Counted from the stretch's first letter, positions 1-8,189 are shown. The stretch: 18,376 bases of DNA from a bacterium (GCA_021802745.1 JAJZRK010000037.1:1-18376), one strand, 5' to 3'. Numbers and translations are program-made. The notes: a model not told the origin generated them from the letters alone.

Positions 1-31
1 TCCGATCTGTGGGCATGGCGCCGGCGCTCAT
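1..31 (-). CDS. Start of a probable glcF (glycolate oxidase iron-sulfur subunit), cut by the window edge
   Basis: On the minus strand an ATG at 31-29 overlaps the glcE stop (TGA 30-28) as ATGA, the same coupling seen between glcD and glcE. It opens a frame reading MSAGAMPTDR before the window ends. In the glc operon the iron-sulfur subunit GlcF follows glcE, so that is the expected gene, but only ten codons are visible and no ferredoxin cysteine motif can be seen. A second in-frame ATG at 16-14 could be the true start. The identity rests on context only. Confidence 0.4.
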   Translation of the reverse strand, partial: MSAGAMPTDR

Positions 32-924
32 CCCATGATCCCCGGATTCAGGATCCCCGCCGGATCGAACGCGCGCTTCACGCCATCGTTGAGCGCGCGA
101 ACGCCCGGCGACGCCGGCACCCGCGGCGCGCGATGCGGCACGCTCGCGCGCAACGTTGCCCAGAGCGCGGCATCGGCGGCGCGCGCGTCGCCGTGCGCCG
201 ATACCTCCGCGCGCGCCGCGGCCAGCAGCGCCGCATTGCCGGTGATGCGCACCAGCAGGCCCGCCGGCATCGCGGCGCCGAGCTGGCCGTCGGCAATGAA
301 CTCGCAGGCGATCGGCGGCGTCTTGCTGCGGCGCAGGGTCTGCTGCACCTCGGCGGCGCGCGAGCCGTCCATCGGCAGGTGCCACGTCTCGTCTGCCGTC
401 GGCCGCGCGCGCAGCCGCAGGCTCAGGCGCGTGATCGCGGCCAGCGATCCCCACGCGCCGGTCATCAGTCGCACGAGGTCGAAGCCGGCGACGTTCTTCA
501 CCACCTTGCCGCCCGGCTGCAGCACCTTCCCCGTGCCGTCCACGCACTCGAGGCCGAGCACGAGGTCGCGCGGGAAGCCCAGCGCATGCGCGTACGGCCC
601 GGGCGTGGCCGTGGCGATGGTCGCGCCCACCGAGCCGCCGTCGCCGCCCCACGGGGCGAGCGGGCACCACTGGCCATGCGCCGCGGTCGCCGCGTCGAGT
701 TCGCCGATGGTCGTGGCCGCGCCGACGGTGATGGTGAGGTCGCCCGGCTCGTATTCGATGATGCCAGTGAAGGCGTCGAGATGCATCGGCTCCGCGTCGG
801 CGGCAACCGGTGCGCCGCCGTCGAGCCACGTCCCGCGCCCCACGAGGCGCAGCGCGCGATGCCGCGCCGCCGCGTCGGTAATGAGCGCCTTCAGGTCGGC
901 GACATGCGACGGACGATGGCTCAT
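28..924 (-). CDS. glcE: Glycolate oxidase FAD-binding subunit GlcE
   Basis: This is the second FAD-binding subunit of membrane-associated glycolate oxidase, which oxidises glycolate (and often D-lactate) to glyoxylate together with GlcD and GlcF. The 298-residue product has the PCMH-type FAD fold. It shows a GRGTWLDGG loop near residues 29-37, the GlcE signature GGKVVKNVAGFD at 138-149 followed by RLMTGAWGSL, and a C-terminal VKRAFDPAGILNPG. Length is shorter than the E. coli protein (about 350), with a compact middle. The start is the ATG at 924-922, which overlaps the glcD stop as ATGA. The frame stays open further upstream to 1119, but that stretch is the glcD 3' end read in another frame and lacks family similarity. 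Translation is probably coupled to glcD. Confidence 0.9.
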   Translation of the reverse strand: MSHRPSHVADLKALITDAAARHRALRLVGRGTWLDGGAPVAADAEPMHLDAFTGIIEYEPGDLTITVGAATTIGELDAATAAHGQWCPLAPWGGDGGSVGATIATATPGPYAHALGFPRDLVLGLECVDGTGKVLQPGGKVVKNVAGFDLVRLMTGAWGSLAAITRLSLRLRARPTADETWHLPMDGSRAAEVQQTLRRSKTPPIACEFIADGQLGAAMPAGLLVRITGNAALLAAARAEVSAHGDARAADAALWATLRASVPHRAPRVPASPGVRALNDGVKRAFDPAGILNPGIMG

Positions 925-2414
925 GCGCCGTTCCCAGGCCGCGAGGCGGCCGCACCAGGCGTGGCCCGCGAGGCCACCGCCGTCCCGCCGGCATCTCCCG
1001 TCTCCCGTCTCCCGTCTCCCGTCATCCGGCCCGGCCGCCGCTCTCTGCAATAGCGAATCGGCACCACCTTCCCCGGATTCGCCCGCCGGTCGGGATCGAA
1101 GACGTCGCGCAGGCGGCACATCCCGTCGAGCGTGTCGGGCGTGAAGAGCGCGTCCATGTACGGCAGCTTGTCGAGCCCCACGCCGTGTTCGCCGGTAATC
1201 GTGCCGCCGGCGTCAATGCAGGCCTGCATGATCTGGCGCATCGCCACGTGCACGCGCGCCGATTCGGCCTTGTCGTTGGCGTTGTATGGAATGTTCGGGT
1301 GCAGATTGCCGTCGCCGGCGTGGAAGACGTTGCAGACGCGCACGCCGTTCGCCGCGCCGATCTCGCCGATGCGTGCGAGGAGTGACGGGAGCTTCGTGCG
1401 CGGCACCACGGCGTCCTGCACCACGAGATGCGGCGCGATGCGCCCCATCGCGCCGAACGCCTTTTTGCGCCCCTGCCAGAGCCTGGCGCGCGCGGCCGGT
1501 TCGGTGGCGACGCGCACGTCGCGCGCGCCGTGCGAGCGGCAGATGCGGTCCGCCGCCTGCACGTCTTCATCGAGTCCGATGGCGGCGCCGTCCACTTCCA
1601 CGAGGAGAATCGCCGCCGCGTCGGTGGGATAGCCGGCGGCGTAGATGCTCGCTTCCACGGCGCCGACCGTCGCCTGGTCCATCATCTCGAGCGCGGCGGG
1701 CAGGATGCCGGCGGCGATGATGGCCGACACCGTCTGCGCCGCGTCGTCAATGCTCGAGAAGTCGGCGAGCAGCGTGACGATGCGCTCGGGGTTCGGCGTG
1801 AGCTTCACCGTCAGTTCGAGGGCGACGCCAAAGCAGCCTTCGCTGCCGACGAACGCGCCGATCAGGTCGTAGCCGCCGTCCTCGAGGTCGAGTTCCACCA
1901 CGGAGCCGTCGGGCAGCGCGACCTTCGCGGCGACGATGTGATTGAGTGTGACGCCGTACTTGAGGCAGTGCGGACCGCCCGCATTCTCGGCCAGGTTGCC
2001 GCCGAGCGTGCAGGCCGTCTGGCTCGACGGATCGGGCGCGTAATGCAAGCCGTGCGGCGCGGCCGCCTTGGTGAGCGCGACGTTCACCACGCCGGGCCCG
2101 ACGCGCGCCACCCGGCGCACGGGGTCAATGGCGAGGATCTTCTTGAGGCGCTGCAGGCCGAGGAGCACCACGCCATCGGCCAGCGCACCGCCGCTCAGCC
2201 CGGTGCCCGCCCCGCGCGCGACGAATGGAACGCCCGTGCGCGCGAGTTCTCGCACGACGGCGAGCGCCTCGTCGGCGGTGGCGGGAAAGACCGCGAGCGA
2301 TGGCGTGCGATGGTAGCCCGGTAGGCCATCAGACTCGTAGACGAGCAGCTCGGCCGGCCGTTCAAGCACATGCGTGTCGCCGACGATGGCGCGGAGAGAA
2401 GCGGCGAGGGACAC
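921..2414 (-). CDS. glcD: Glycolate oxidase FAD-linked subunit GlcD
   Basis: This is the catalytic FAD subunit of glycolate oxidase (FAD_binding_4 plus FAD-oxidase C domain). The 497-residue protein has the FAD pyrophosphate loop GAGTGLSGG at 68-76, DPSSQTACTLGGNLAENAGG at 128-147, the active-site FHAGDGNLHPN at 364-374 and GEHGVG at 408-413. The conserved family end, NPGKVVP, is at 446-452. Residues 453-497 form an unusual Arg/Gly/Ala-rich tail, partly encoded by tandem 7-bp repeats (994-1028). The start is a GTG at 2414-2412, which gives the expected N-terminus. No clear Shine-Dalgarno precedes it. A possible -10 hexamer TATAGA (plus 2424-2429) lies so close that the transcript could be nearly leaderless; this is weak. 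It overlaps glcE by ATGA. Confidence 0.95.
   Translation of the reverse strand: MSLAASLRAIVGDTHVLERPAELLVYESDGLPGYHRTPSLAVFPATADEALAVVRELARTGVPFVARGAGTGLSGGALADGVVLLGLQRLKKILAIDPVRRVARVGPGVVNVALTKAAAPHGLHYAPDPSSQTACTLGGNLAENAGGPHCLKYGVTLNHIVAAKVALPDGSVVELDLEDGGYDLIGAFVGSEGCFGVALELTVKLTPNPERIVTLLADFSSIDDAAQTVSAIIAAGILPAALEMMDQATVGAVEASIYAAGYPTDAAAILLVEVDGAAIGLDEDVQAADRICRSHGARDVRVATEPAARARLWQGRKKAFGAMGRIAPHLVVQDAVVPRTKLPSLLARIGEIGAANGVRVCNVFHAGDGNLHPNIPYNANDKAESARVHVAMRQIMQACIDAGGTITGEHGVGLDKLPYMDALFTPDTLDGMCRLRDVFDPDRRANPGKVVPIRYCRERRPGRMTGDGRRETGDAGGTAVASRATPGAAASRPGNGA
994..1028. repeat. Tandem 7-bp repeat inside the glcD 3' end
   Basis: Four perfect copies of TCTCCCG run from 994 to 1021, followed by a degenerate fifth, TCATCCG, to 1028. 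On the coding (minus) strand this is CGGGAGA repeated. Because 7 is not a multiple of 3 the frame cycles, giving the peptide RMTGDGRRETGD, which lies past the conserved end of GlcD. A 10-bp inverted match (GGAGACGGGA, 2446-2455) sits just upstream of glcD. Confidence 0.9.
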
Positions 2415-2462
2415 GAGGATGAATCTATAGTCTGGAGGGGGAGATGGAGACGGGAAGTGCTG

Positions 2463-2559
2463 GACGGTAGACGGTGGACGGTGGACGGTAGACGGTCGTA
2501 CGCGCTTGTCTACCGTCTACCGTCCACCGTCCACCATCTACCGCCTACCGTCCGTCGTC
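2463..2559. repeat. Large inverted repeat built of 7-bp units
   Basis: The left arm 2463-2497 is five consecutive heptamers of the type GACGGTA or GACGGTG. The right arm 2511-2545 is the reverse complement type (TACCGTC or CACCGTC). Arm against arm, 32 of 35 positions pair, with a 13-nt loop at 2498-2510. One further clean right-hand unit (2546-2552) and a degenerate one (2553-2559) follow. It holds no gene and lies between the sigma factor terminator and the glcD start, so it may form a large hairpin in any read-through transcript and separate the two genes. Confidence 0.93.
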
Positions 2560-2568
2560 CATACGCCA

Positions 2569-2603
2569 AAGAGCCCGAATCCATGCACTGGACTCGGGCT
2601 CTT
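2569..2603 (-). terminator. Probable intrinsic terminator of the sigma factor gene
   Basis: A 10-bp perfect stem AAGAGCCCGA / TCGGGCTCTT (2569-2578 with 2594-2603) continues, after one mismatch, into a 4-bp stem TCCA/TGGA around a 5-nt loop. It begins about 40 nt downstream of the sigma factor stop. The T-run on the minus strand is short (CTCTTT), so termination may depend mostly on the stem. The hairpin is symmetric and could also act on the plus strand. Confidence 0.75.
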
Positions 2604-2643
2604 CGGTGTCGCCGACCTCCTACCGGGAAGGTGCGGCGCGGTC

Positions 2644-3537
2644 TCAGCTCACGTTCGCCCAGAAGCCGGCGAGGGAGCGTCCTTCGGGTGAGGCACGCAG
2701 CTTTTCGAACGCGCGCTCGCGAATCTGCCGGATGCGCTCACGGGTCACGCCCATCAGCGCCCCGATCTTCTCCAGCGTCATCGCCTCGGCGCCTTCATCG
2801 AGGCCGTAGTACAGGTTGAGGATCTTCCGCTCGCGGGGCGTCAGGTAGCGCGTGAAGACGCGCGTGATGGTCTCGCGCATCAGCTTGGCGTCGGTCACTT
2901 CCTCGATCTCGGCGCCGTCGGCGCCCGAGAACCGCTCGCCCAGCGTGCAGGCCTCGCGGTCGCTGCGATCCACCGGCGCGTCGAGCGACAACTCGGTGGC
3001 CGACATCTGCTTGGCGGCGCGCACGTGCTCGGGAGTCTCCTCGAGCAGCCGGCCGATTTCATGGTCCGTCGGGTCGCGGCGCAGCACCTGGGCCAGCACC
3101 GTCTCCGCACGCGACAGGCGAATCAACTGCGAGTTCTGGTTGAGCGGAATGCGCACCGAGCGCGTCTGCTCGGCCAGCGCCTTCAATACTGCCTGGCGCA
3201 CCCACCACACCGCGTACGAGATGAACTTGACGCCTTGGTCCGGGTCGAACTTCCGGACCGCCTTCAGGAGCCCTTCGTTGCCGATGGCGACGAGTTCGGA
3301 CAGGTCGAGTCCGTGGCCCTGATACTTCTTCACATAGGAGATGACGAACCGGAGGTTCGCCGTCACCAGCCGCTCTGCCGCGGCTTCGTCCCCCTTCTGC
3401 GCCAGGCGCGCGAGGCGCCGTTCTTCTGCCGCGTCGGAGATCAGGGGGAGCTTCTGGATGTCCTGCAGGTACTGATCAAACGCGGTGGAGGGAGACGAAC
3501 GGAAAAAACCCTTGGCCTTTGGTTCCGTTTGCTGCAT
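2644..3537 (-). CDS. RNA polymerase sigma-70 factor, short RpoD/SigA type
   Basis: This 297-residue sigma factor directs RNA polymerase to promoters. It lacks region 1.1 and starts near region 1.2 (DQYLQDIQKLPLIS, 21-34). Region 2 runs about 55-125 and includes ANLRFVISYVKKYQGHGLDL and the -10 recognition segment YAVWWVRQAVLKALAEQTR. Region 3 covers about 130-205. Region 4 (about 215-282) ends with the -35 binding helix-turn-helix MTLEKIGALMGVTRERIRQI. The general form resembles the short primary sigma factors of Bacteroidota, but a group 2 alternative factor is equally possible from sequence alone. The ATG at 3537-3535 is preceded by a GGGGTG that could serve as ribosome binding site. It has its own promoter and a terminator, so it is probably a single-gene unit. 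Confidence 0.93.
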   Translation of the reverse strand: MQQTEPKAKGFFRSSPSTAFDQYLQDIQKLPLISDAAEERRLARLAQKGDEAAAERLVTANLRFVISYVKKYQGHGLDLSELVAIGNEGLLKAVRKFDPDQGVKFISYAVWWVRQAVLKALAEQTRSVRIPLNQNSQLIRLSRAETVLAQVLRRDPTDHEIGRLLEETPEHVRAAKQMSATELSLDAPVDRSDREACTLGERFSGADGAEIEEVTDAKLMRETITRVFTRYLTPRERKILNLYYGLDEGAEAMTLEKIGALMGVTRERIRQIRERAFEKLRASPEGRSLAGFWANVS

Positions 3538-3613
3538 TACGCACCCCGTACGACTTTGGGCGTGGAACGGGCGTTACCGCGGCGCCCGTCGGAATCAGCT
3601 TGCAGGGAAGGCC

Positions 3614-3643
3614 AGCATAGAATTGAGAACAATGCTCGGTCAA
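3614..3643 (-). promoter_or_regulatory. Sigma-70 promoter for the sigma factor gene
   Basis: Read on the minus strand, a -35 hexamer TTGACC (plus 3638-3643, 5 of 6 to consensus) and a -10 hexamer TATGCT (plus 3614-3619, 4 of 6) are 18 nt apart. The -10 lies about 77 nt upstream of the ATG at 3537. This stretch is clearly more AT-rich than the surrounding genes. Confidence 0.6.
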
Positions 3644-3650
3644 CAGCCAA

Positions 3651-3667
3651 ATTTCGTGCCACGAAAT
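3651..3667. promoter_or_regulatory. 17-bp palindrome, candidate operator upstream of the sigma factor promoter
   Basis: ATTTCGTGCCACGAAAT is a perfect inverted repeat with 8-bp arms and a single central base. It lies 7 bp upstream of the proposed -35 hexamer on the minus strand, a position typical for an activator or for a repressor that contacts polymerase. The binding protein is unknown. Confidence 0.5.
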
Positions 3668-3798
3668 CGGAGCCAGACTATCAACAACGTATCATGCTGT
3701 CCCGCATGGAGTTATGGCGCAATGCGGAAATGTGACTAAACACTAGTCTGTCGCCGTCTCAGTCAGTGGCATTGGCCAGAAAGCGACCACTTCGGCCG

Positions 3799-4878
3799 TT
3801 ATCGCGTCGCTTCGATGGCTGCACGGACGAGCCGTTCGTCCATCGGAAGCGCGAAGCGGCCGCCGCCTGCATTCATGTCGGCCAGCCGGACGGGGAGCGA
3901 GTATTCCGCCGCCCCGCTGCGCGCCTTCTTGTCGCCGCGCGTGAGCGCGATGATCGCATCGGCCGAGAACGCCGGCGCGATGCGCACCGGAAGCCCGAAC
4001 GATTCGCACAGTTCACGAATCTCATCGGCGAAGCCAGTCAGCGTCACCTCGGCGAGTTCGCCGAGGCGCGCCTCGGCCACCATGCCAATGGCGATTGCCT
4101 CGCCATGAAGGAGCGCATAGTCGCTCAGGTGCTCGATGGCGTGCCCAATGGTGTGCCCGAAATTCAGGATGCGGCGGCGCCCCCCTTCACGTTCGTCCTC
4201 CGCGACGACACCGACCTTCACGGCGACGCTACCGCAGACCAAGCGCTCGGCAAGCGCCGGGGCGAGCGACGGCGCGAGAAGGGAGGCGCCGTGTGCGGCG
4301 ATCCAGTGGAAGTACGACTCGTCGGCGATGACGCCATGCTTGATTGCCTCCGCCATCCCCGCGCGCCAGTGCTCGGCAGGCAGCGTCCGCAACGCAAGCG
4401 GGTCCACGAGCACGAGCGCCGGCTGGTGGAAGGCGCCCACCAGGTTCTTGCCATGGCGGGTGTCCACTCCCGTCTTGCCGCCGATCGCCGCGTCAATCAT
4501 CGCCACGAGCGAGGTGGGGACCTGCACCACGGGGACGCCGCGCAGGTAGGTGGCGGCGACGAAGCCGGCGAGGTCGCCGCAGACACCGCCGCCCACGGCC
4601 ACCACCACCGTGTCGCGTCCGTACTGCCGAGCGAGCAGGTCATCGGTGAGCGAGGCCCACTGGGCGCGCACCTTGTTCTCCTCGCCGGCGGGGAACGTCA
4701 GCAGTTCCGCACCGAGGGCGGCGGCGATTGGCGCGGCGTGCAGCGGCGCGACGTTGGCGTCGGCGATGACGACGGGGCGGCACCCCGGGGCGCACTCCTG
4801 GATGAGCGACGCGGCGTCGGCATGTGCGCCGGCGCGCACCACGATGCGCGCGCCGTGCAGCGTGAACTCGTTCACCAC
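3799..4878 (-). CDS. aroB: 3-dehydroquinate synthase AroB
   Basis: AroB converts DAHP to 3-dehydroquinate, step two of the shikimate pathway to aromatic amino acids, using NAD+ and a divalent metal. The 359-residue length is normal. The NAD-binding GGGVCGDLAGF is at 96-106, then PTSLVAMIDAAIGGKTG at 121-137 and GKNLVGAFHQP at 143-153. By family alignment the metal ligands are Glu177 (MAEAIKHG), His242 (GHTIGHAIEH) and His258 (LLHGE). Two in-frame GTG codons compete as start, at 4878 (7-nt overlap with the upstream gene) and 4875 (4-nt GTGA overlap); the second is the more usual coupling geometry. It is co-transcribed after the cobalamin adenosyltransferase. The cytoplasmic product has no missing key residue. 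Confidence 0.97.
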   Translation of the reverse strand: MVNEFTLHGARIVVRAGAHADAASLIQECAPGCRPVVIADANVAPLHAAPIAAALGAELLTFPAGEENKVRAQWASLTDDLLARQYGRDTVVVAVGGGVCGDLAGFVAATYLRGVPVVQVPTSLVAMIDAAIGGKTGVDTRHGKNLVGAFHQPALVLVDPLALRTLPAEHWRAGMAEAIKHGVIADESYFHWIAAHGASLLAPSLAPALAERLVCGSVAVKVGVVAEDEREGGRRRILNFGHTIGHAIEHLSDYALLHGEAIAIGMVAEARLGELAEVTLTGFADEIRELCESFGLPVRIAPAFSADAIIALTRGDKKARSGAAEYSLPVRLADMNAGGGRFALPMDERLVRAAIEATR

Positions 4879-5423
4879 GTCACTTCGCCCGCACCGGCGC
4901 GGCGGTTGGCCACGCGCGCAAGCACGAAAAGCAGGTCGGAAAGCCGGTTCAGGTAGACGATCACCACCTGGGGCAGCTCGACGTCGCGCTGCAGCCGCAC
5001 CACGGCGCGCTCGGCGCGGCGGCAGACGGTGCGCGCCACGTGCAGCGCGGCCGACTTGGCCGTGCCGCCCGGCATGACGAACGCCCGCAGCGGCTCGAGT
5101 TCGGCCTCGCCGTCGTCAATGGCGCGCTCCAGCAGCGCGATGCGCTCGTCGGAGATGCGTGCCTTCGCGAGCTGCTCCTGCATCTTCGCGAGATCGGGCG
5201 TGGCGAGGAGGGCGCCGATGGCGAAGAGGTCGCGCTGGATCGGGGCCAGCACCTCGTCAATGCGGGGCATCGTCTCTGCCGACCGCGCCATCCCGATGCA
5301 CGCGTTCAGTTCATCAATGTCGCCGTATGCCTCGACACGCGGGTGGTCCTTGCTGACGCGGCCGCCGCCAAAGAGGCCGGTGTCGCCTTCGTCGCCCGTG
5401 CGCGTGTAGATCTTGAGGGTCAT
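4872..5423 (-). CDS. PduO-type cob(I)alamin adenosyltransferase
   Basis: The enzyme transfers the 5'-deoxyadenosyl group of ATP to Co(I) corrinoid, making adenosylcobalamin or its precursor. The 183-residue product has all landmarks of the PduO/MMAB family: the ATP-binding N-terminal YTRTGDEGDTGLFGG (6-20), VEAYGDIDELNACIG (30-44), the PGGTAKSAALHVARTVCRRA helix and YLNRLSDLLFVLAR near the end. It is predicted to be a soluble trimeric five-helix bundle. The ATG at 5423-5421 has no obvious Shine-Dalgarno. It overlaps aroB, so both are made from one transcript. No other cobalamin or B12-dependent gene is in view, so whether it serves synthesis or salvage is open. Confidence 0.93.
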   Translation of the reverse strand: MTLKIYTRTGDEGDTGLFGGGRVSKDHPRVEAYGDIDELNACIGMARSAETMPRIDEVLAPIQRDLFAIGALLATPDLAKMQEQLAKARISDERIALLERAIDDGEAELEPLRAFVMPGGTAKSAALHVARTVCRRAERAVVRLQRDVELPQVVIVYLNRLSDLLFVLARVANRRAGAGEVTW

Positions 5424-5491
5424 GGCCGAAAGATAGCAGGGAAATCGGGTGGCAGCGGATCGGCCGCTCTCTCTGGCCTGCGCCGCCGTCG

Positions 5492-6532
<1,041 letters not shown>

Positions 6533-6611
6533 TACGCGGGAGTGGTGGGGAACGGGTGCGGGGTGCCGGGAGCGGGTTGTTTCGAGGGCGGTGCGACGCG
6601 ACTTTTCACGG
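6533..6611. promoter_or_regulatory. Divergent intergenic region between kinase and reductase
   Basis: These 79 bp separate two head-to-head start codons and so must carry promoters in both directions, unless transcripts start inside the genes. The sequence is G-rich on the plus strand (several GGGTG and GGGAG runs). I could not pick out convincing -35/-10 pairs. Confidence 0.4.
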
Positions 6612-7628
6612 ATGCGGCATGACCTGAGGGACCTCACGATCATCGGCGCCGGCCCCACCGGGCTTTTCGCGCTCTTCTACGCTGGCATGCGCGGGGCCTC
6701 CGCGCAAATCGTGGATGCGCTTGACCAGCCCGGCGGGCAGCTCGCCGCGCTGTATCCCGAGAAACTCATCTTCGACGTTGCCGGCTTTCCCGAGGTGCTC
6801 GCGAAGGACCTCGTGCAGGCGCTCGAGCGGCAGGCGGCGCGCTTTGCGCAGCCCATCCACCTCGGGCAGGTGGTCACCGGGCTCGACGACGCGGACGGAC
6901 ATTTCGTGCTGCGGACGGCGACGGACGAGTTCCCCTCGAGGTCCATTCTCATTGCCGCCGGCATCGGCGCGTTCTCGCCGCGGCGGCTGCCGCAGGCGTG
7001 CGCGGCGCCGTGGTACGGCAAGGGGATCGAGGATCGCGTGCTCGACCCCGCGCGCTTCGCGGGCCGGCATGTCGTGATCATCGGCGGCGGCGACACCGCG
7101 TTCGACTGGGCGCACCAGCTGCCGGGGCGCGCCGCGTCGGTGACGCTGGTGCACCGCACCGACCGGTTCCGCGCGCACCATGCGACGGTGGAGGCGGTGC
7201 AGGCCGACGTCGCCGCGGGGAAGACGGCGCTGTACACGTTCCACGAGCTGCACGAGATCCACGCGGTGGACGGCCGCCTCCACGAACTCGAGCTGCGCGA
7301 CGTGAAGGCGAAGACGACGACGCGCGTGCGCTGCGACGTGGTGCTCCCCATGCTTGGCTTCGTCAGCGACCTCGGCGCCCTGACGCAATGGGGGATGACG
7401 CTCGAGAAGGACGAGATCGTGGTGAACTCGCAGCTGGAGACTGGCCGCGCCGGGATCTACGCGGCGGGCGACATCGTGACGTACCCCGGCAAGCTCAAGC
7501 TCATCGCGACGGGGTTCGCCGAGGCGGCGGTGGCGGTGAACCAGGCGGTGCATCATGTGTACCCGGAGAAGAAGATCAACCCGGGGCACTCGTCGAATTT
7601 GGCGGTATTCGGCCAGAAGGACGACTGA
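6612..7628 (+). CDS. Ferredoxin-NADP+ reductase, thioredoxin-reductase-like type
   Basis: This flavoenzyme moves electrons between NADP(H) and ferredoxin or flavodoxin. The 338-residue product has an FAD dinucleotide fold at the N-terminus (IIGAGPTGL, 10-18), the flavin-contacting QPGGQLAALYPEK (39-51), a second nucleotide fold for NADPH (VVIIGGGDTAFDWA, 154-167) and the C-terminal FAD motif GIYAAGDIVTYPGKLKLIA (281-299). It lacks the CxxC redox pair of thioredoxin reductase, with only isolated Cys130 and Cys241, which assigns it to the ferredoxin reductase branch. The ATG at 6612 puts the Rossmann strand right at the N-terminus. The upstream extension to 6453 runs antisense through the kinase and is rejected. 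The last base of its TGA is the first base of the inverted repeat at 7628. Confidence 0.93.
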   Translation: MRHDLRDLTIIGAGPTGLFALFYAGMRGASAQIVDALDQPGGQLAALYPEKLIFDVAGFPEVLAKDLVQALERQAARFAQPIHLGQVVTGLDDADGHFVLRTATDEFPSRSILIAAGIGAFSPRRLPQACAAPWYGKGIEDRVLDPARFAGRHVVIIGGGDTAFDWAHQLPGRAASVTLVHRTDRFRAHHATVEAVQADVAAGKTALYTFHELHEIHAVDGRLHELELRDVKAKTTTRVRCDVVLPMLGFVSDLGALTQWGMTLEKDEIVVNSQLETGRAGIYAAGDIVTYPGKLKLIATGFAEAAVAVNQAVHHVYPEKKINPGHSSNLAVFGQKDD

Positions 7629-7686
7629 GGATTGGGAATCCGGATTGGGATTCAGGACTCTGAATCAGGATAGCGACTTACGATGG
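7628..7686 (+). repeat. Left inverted repeat, made of 13-bp units
   Basis: After the initial A, four 13-bp units follow (7629-7680): GGATTGGGAATCC, GGATTGGGATTCA, GGACTCTGAATCA and GGATAGCGACTTA, then CGATGG. The outer 32 bp match the right copy exactly, and the inner 27 bp match at 20 positions. It contains the 10-bp palindrome AATCCGGATT at 7637-7646, and the four-helix-bundle stop codon (TCA on plus, 7652-7654). Confidence 0.95.
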
Positions 7687-8128
7687 GGGCGTGCTTGCGC
7701 GCTCCCGTTCGTCTTTCCCCAGAGGCTGGTCGCAGCGACCTGATGGCGGTGAGCAGTTGTCGGCGAATCTGCACGAGCAGGTCGCGGTACAGCTCGCGGG
7801 GTTCCCAGGGCGCGCGGCCGAGCGCGTCCATCCACGCCAGCGCCTCCCGGGCTGAACCCAGCGCATAGGTGTAGAACCGAAGGCGATCGGCTGTGCCACC
7901 GCGGGAGTACCCCTCGGCGATGTTGGCGGCGATTGACGAGACGGCGCGCACGAATTGGTGGGCGACCTGGAGCGACACGCGGGCGCCAAGACAGGCCACG
8001 TCGGTGCTGCAGCGCGCCGAGAGGTACGTGGCCATGCGGAACATTCGGGTGCGCCAGATCGGATCGCCGGTGTACGCGTCGGGCGGCGAAGCTTCGTACG
8101 CCGCGAATTCGAGAGGAGGAAGGGTCAT
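7652..8128 (-). CDS. Four-helix-bundle protein (23S rRNA intervening-sequence / Avd-like family)
   Basis: The 158-residue protein carries the family hallmark SSIAANIAEGYSRGG (64-78) followed by FYTYALGSAREALAWM (85-100) and a helical LYRDLLVQIRRQLLTAIRSL (113-132). The N-terminal part, EASPPDAYTGDPIWR, also fits the longer subfamily that begins this way, so I take the ATG at 8128-8126; the frame upstream is open but without family similarity. Members are small helical proteins, known from 23S rRNA intervening sequences and, as Avd, as accessory factor of the reverse transcriptase in diversity-generating retroelements. They tend to be basic and to bind nucleic acid. Here no rRNA or reverse transcriptase is present. 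The last 11 or so residues are read from the left inverted repeat. The start codon lies in a hairpin (8124-8160). No strong ribosome binding site is visible. Confidence 0.88.
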   Translation of the reverse strand: MTLPPLEFAAYEASPPDAYTGDPIWRTRMFRMATYLSARCSTDVACLGARVSLQVAHQFVRAVSSIAANIAEGYSRGGTADRLRFYTYALGSAREALAWMDALGRAPWEPRELYRDLLVQIRRQLLTAIRSLRPASGERRTGARKHAPIVSRYPDSES

Positions 8129-8160
8129 TCCAGAAGGTGTTAAGGTTCCCTCGGAATGAC
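8124..8160. repeat. Small palindromic hairpin over the four-helix-bundle start codon
   Basis: GTCATTCC (8124-8131) and GGAATGAC (8153-8160) form a perfect 8-bp stem with a 21-nt loop. The minus-strand ATG at 8128-8126 is inside the stem, so the hairpin could hide the start codon in the mRNA. The form resembles dispersed REP-like GTCATTCC palindromes seen in other bacteria; membership in such a family is not tested here. Confidence 0.7.
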
Positions 8161-8189
8161 GGCACCAAACGCCCGCGGAACGCACCAAT

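Noticed and set aside
2463..2559. CRISPR-like array
   Set aside because: Units are 7 bp, directly adjacent without spacers and inverted; no cas gene is near.
3734..3748. Small hairpin GACTA-AACAC-TAGTC as aroB terminator
   Set aside because: The stem is only 5 bp and AT-rich with no T-run; too weak to call.
6612..7628. Thioredoxin reductase
   Set aside because: The overall fold matches, but the CxxC redox pair is missing; the ferredoxin-NADP reductase branch fits better.
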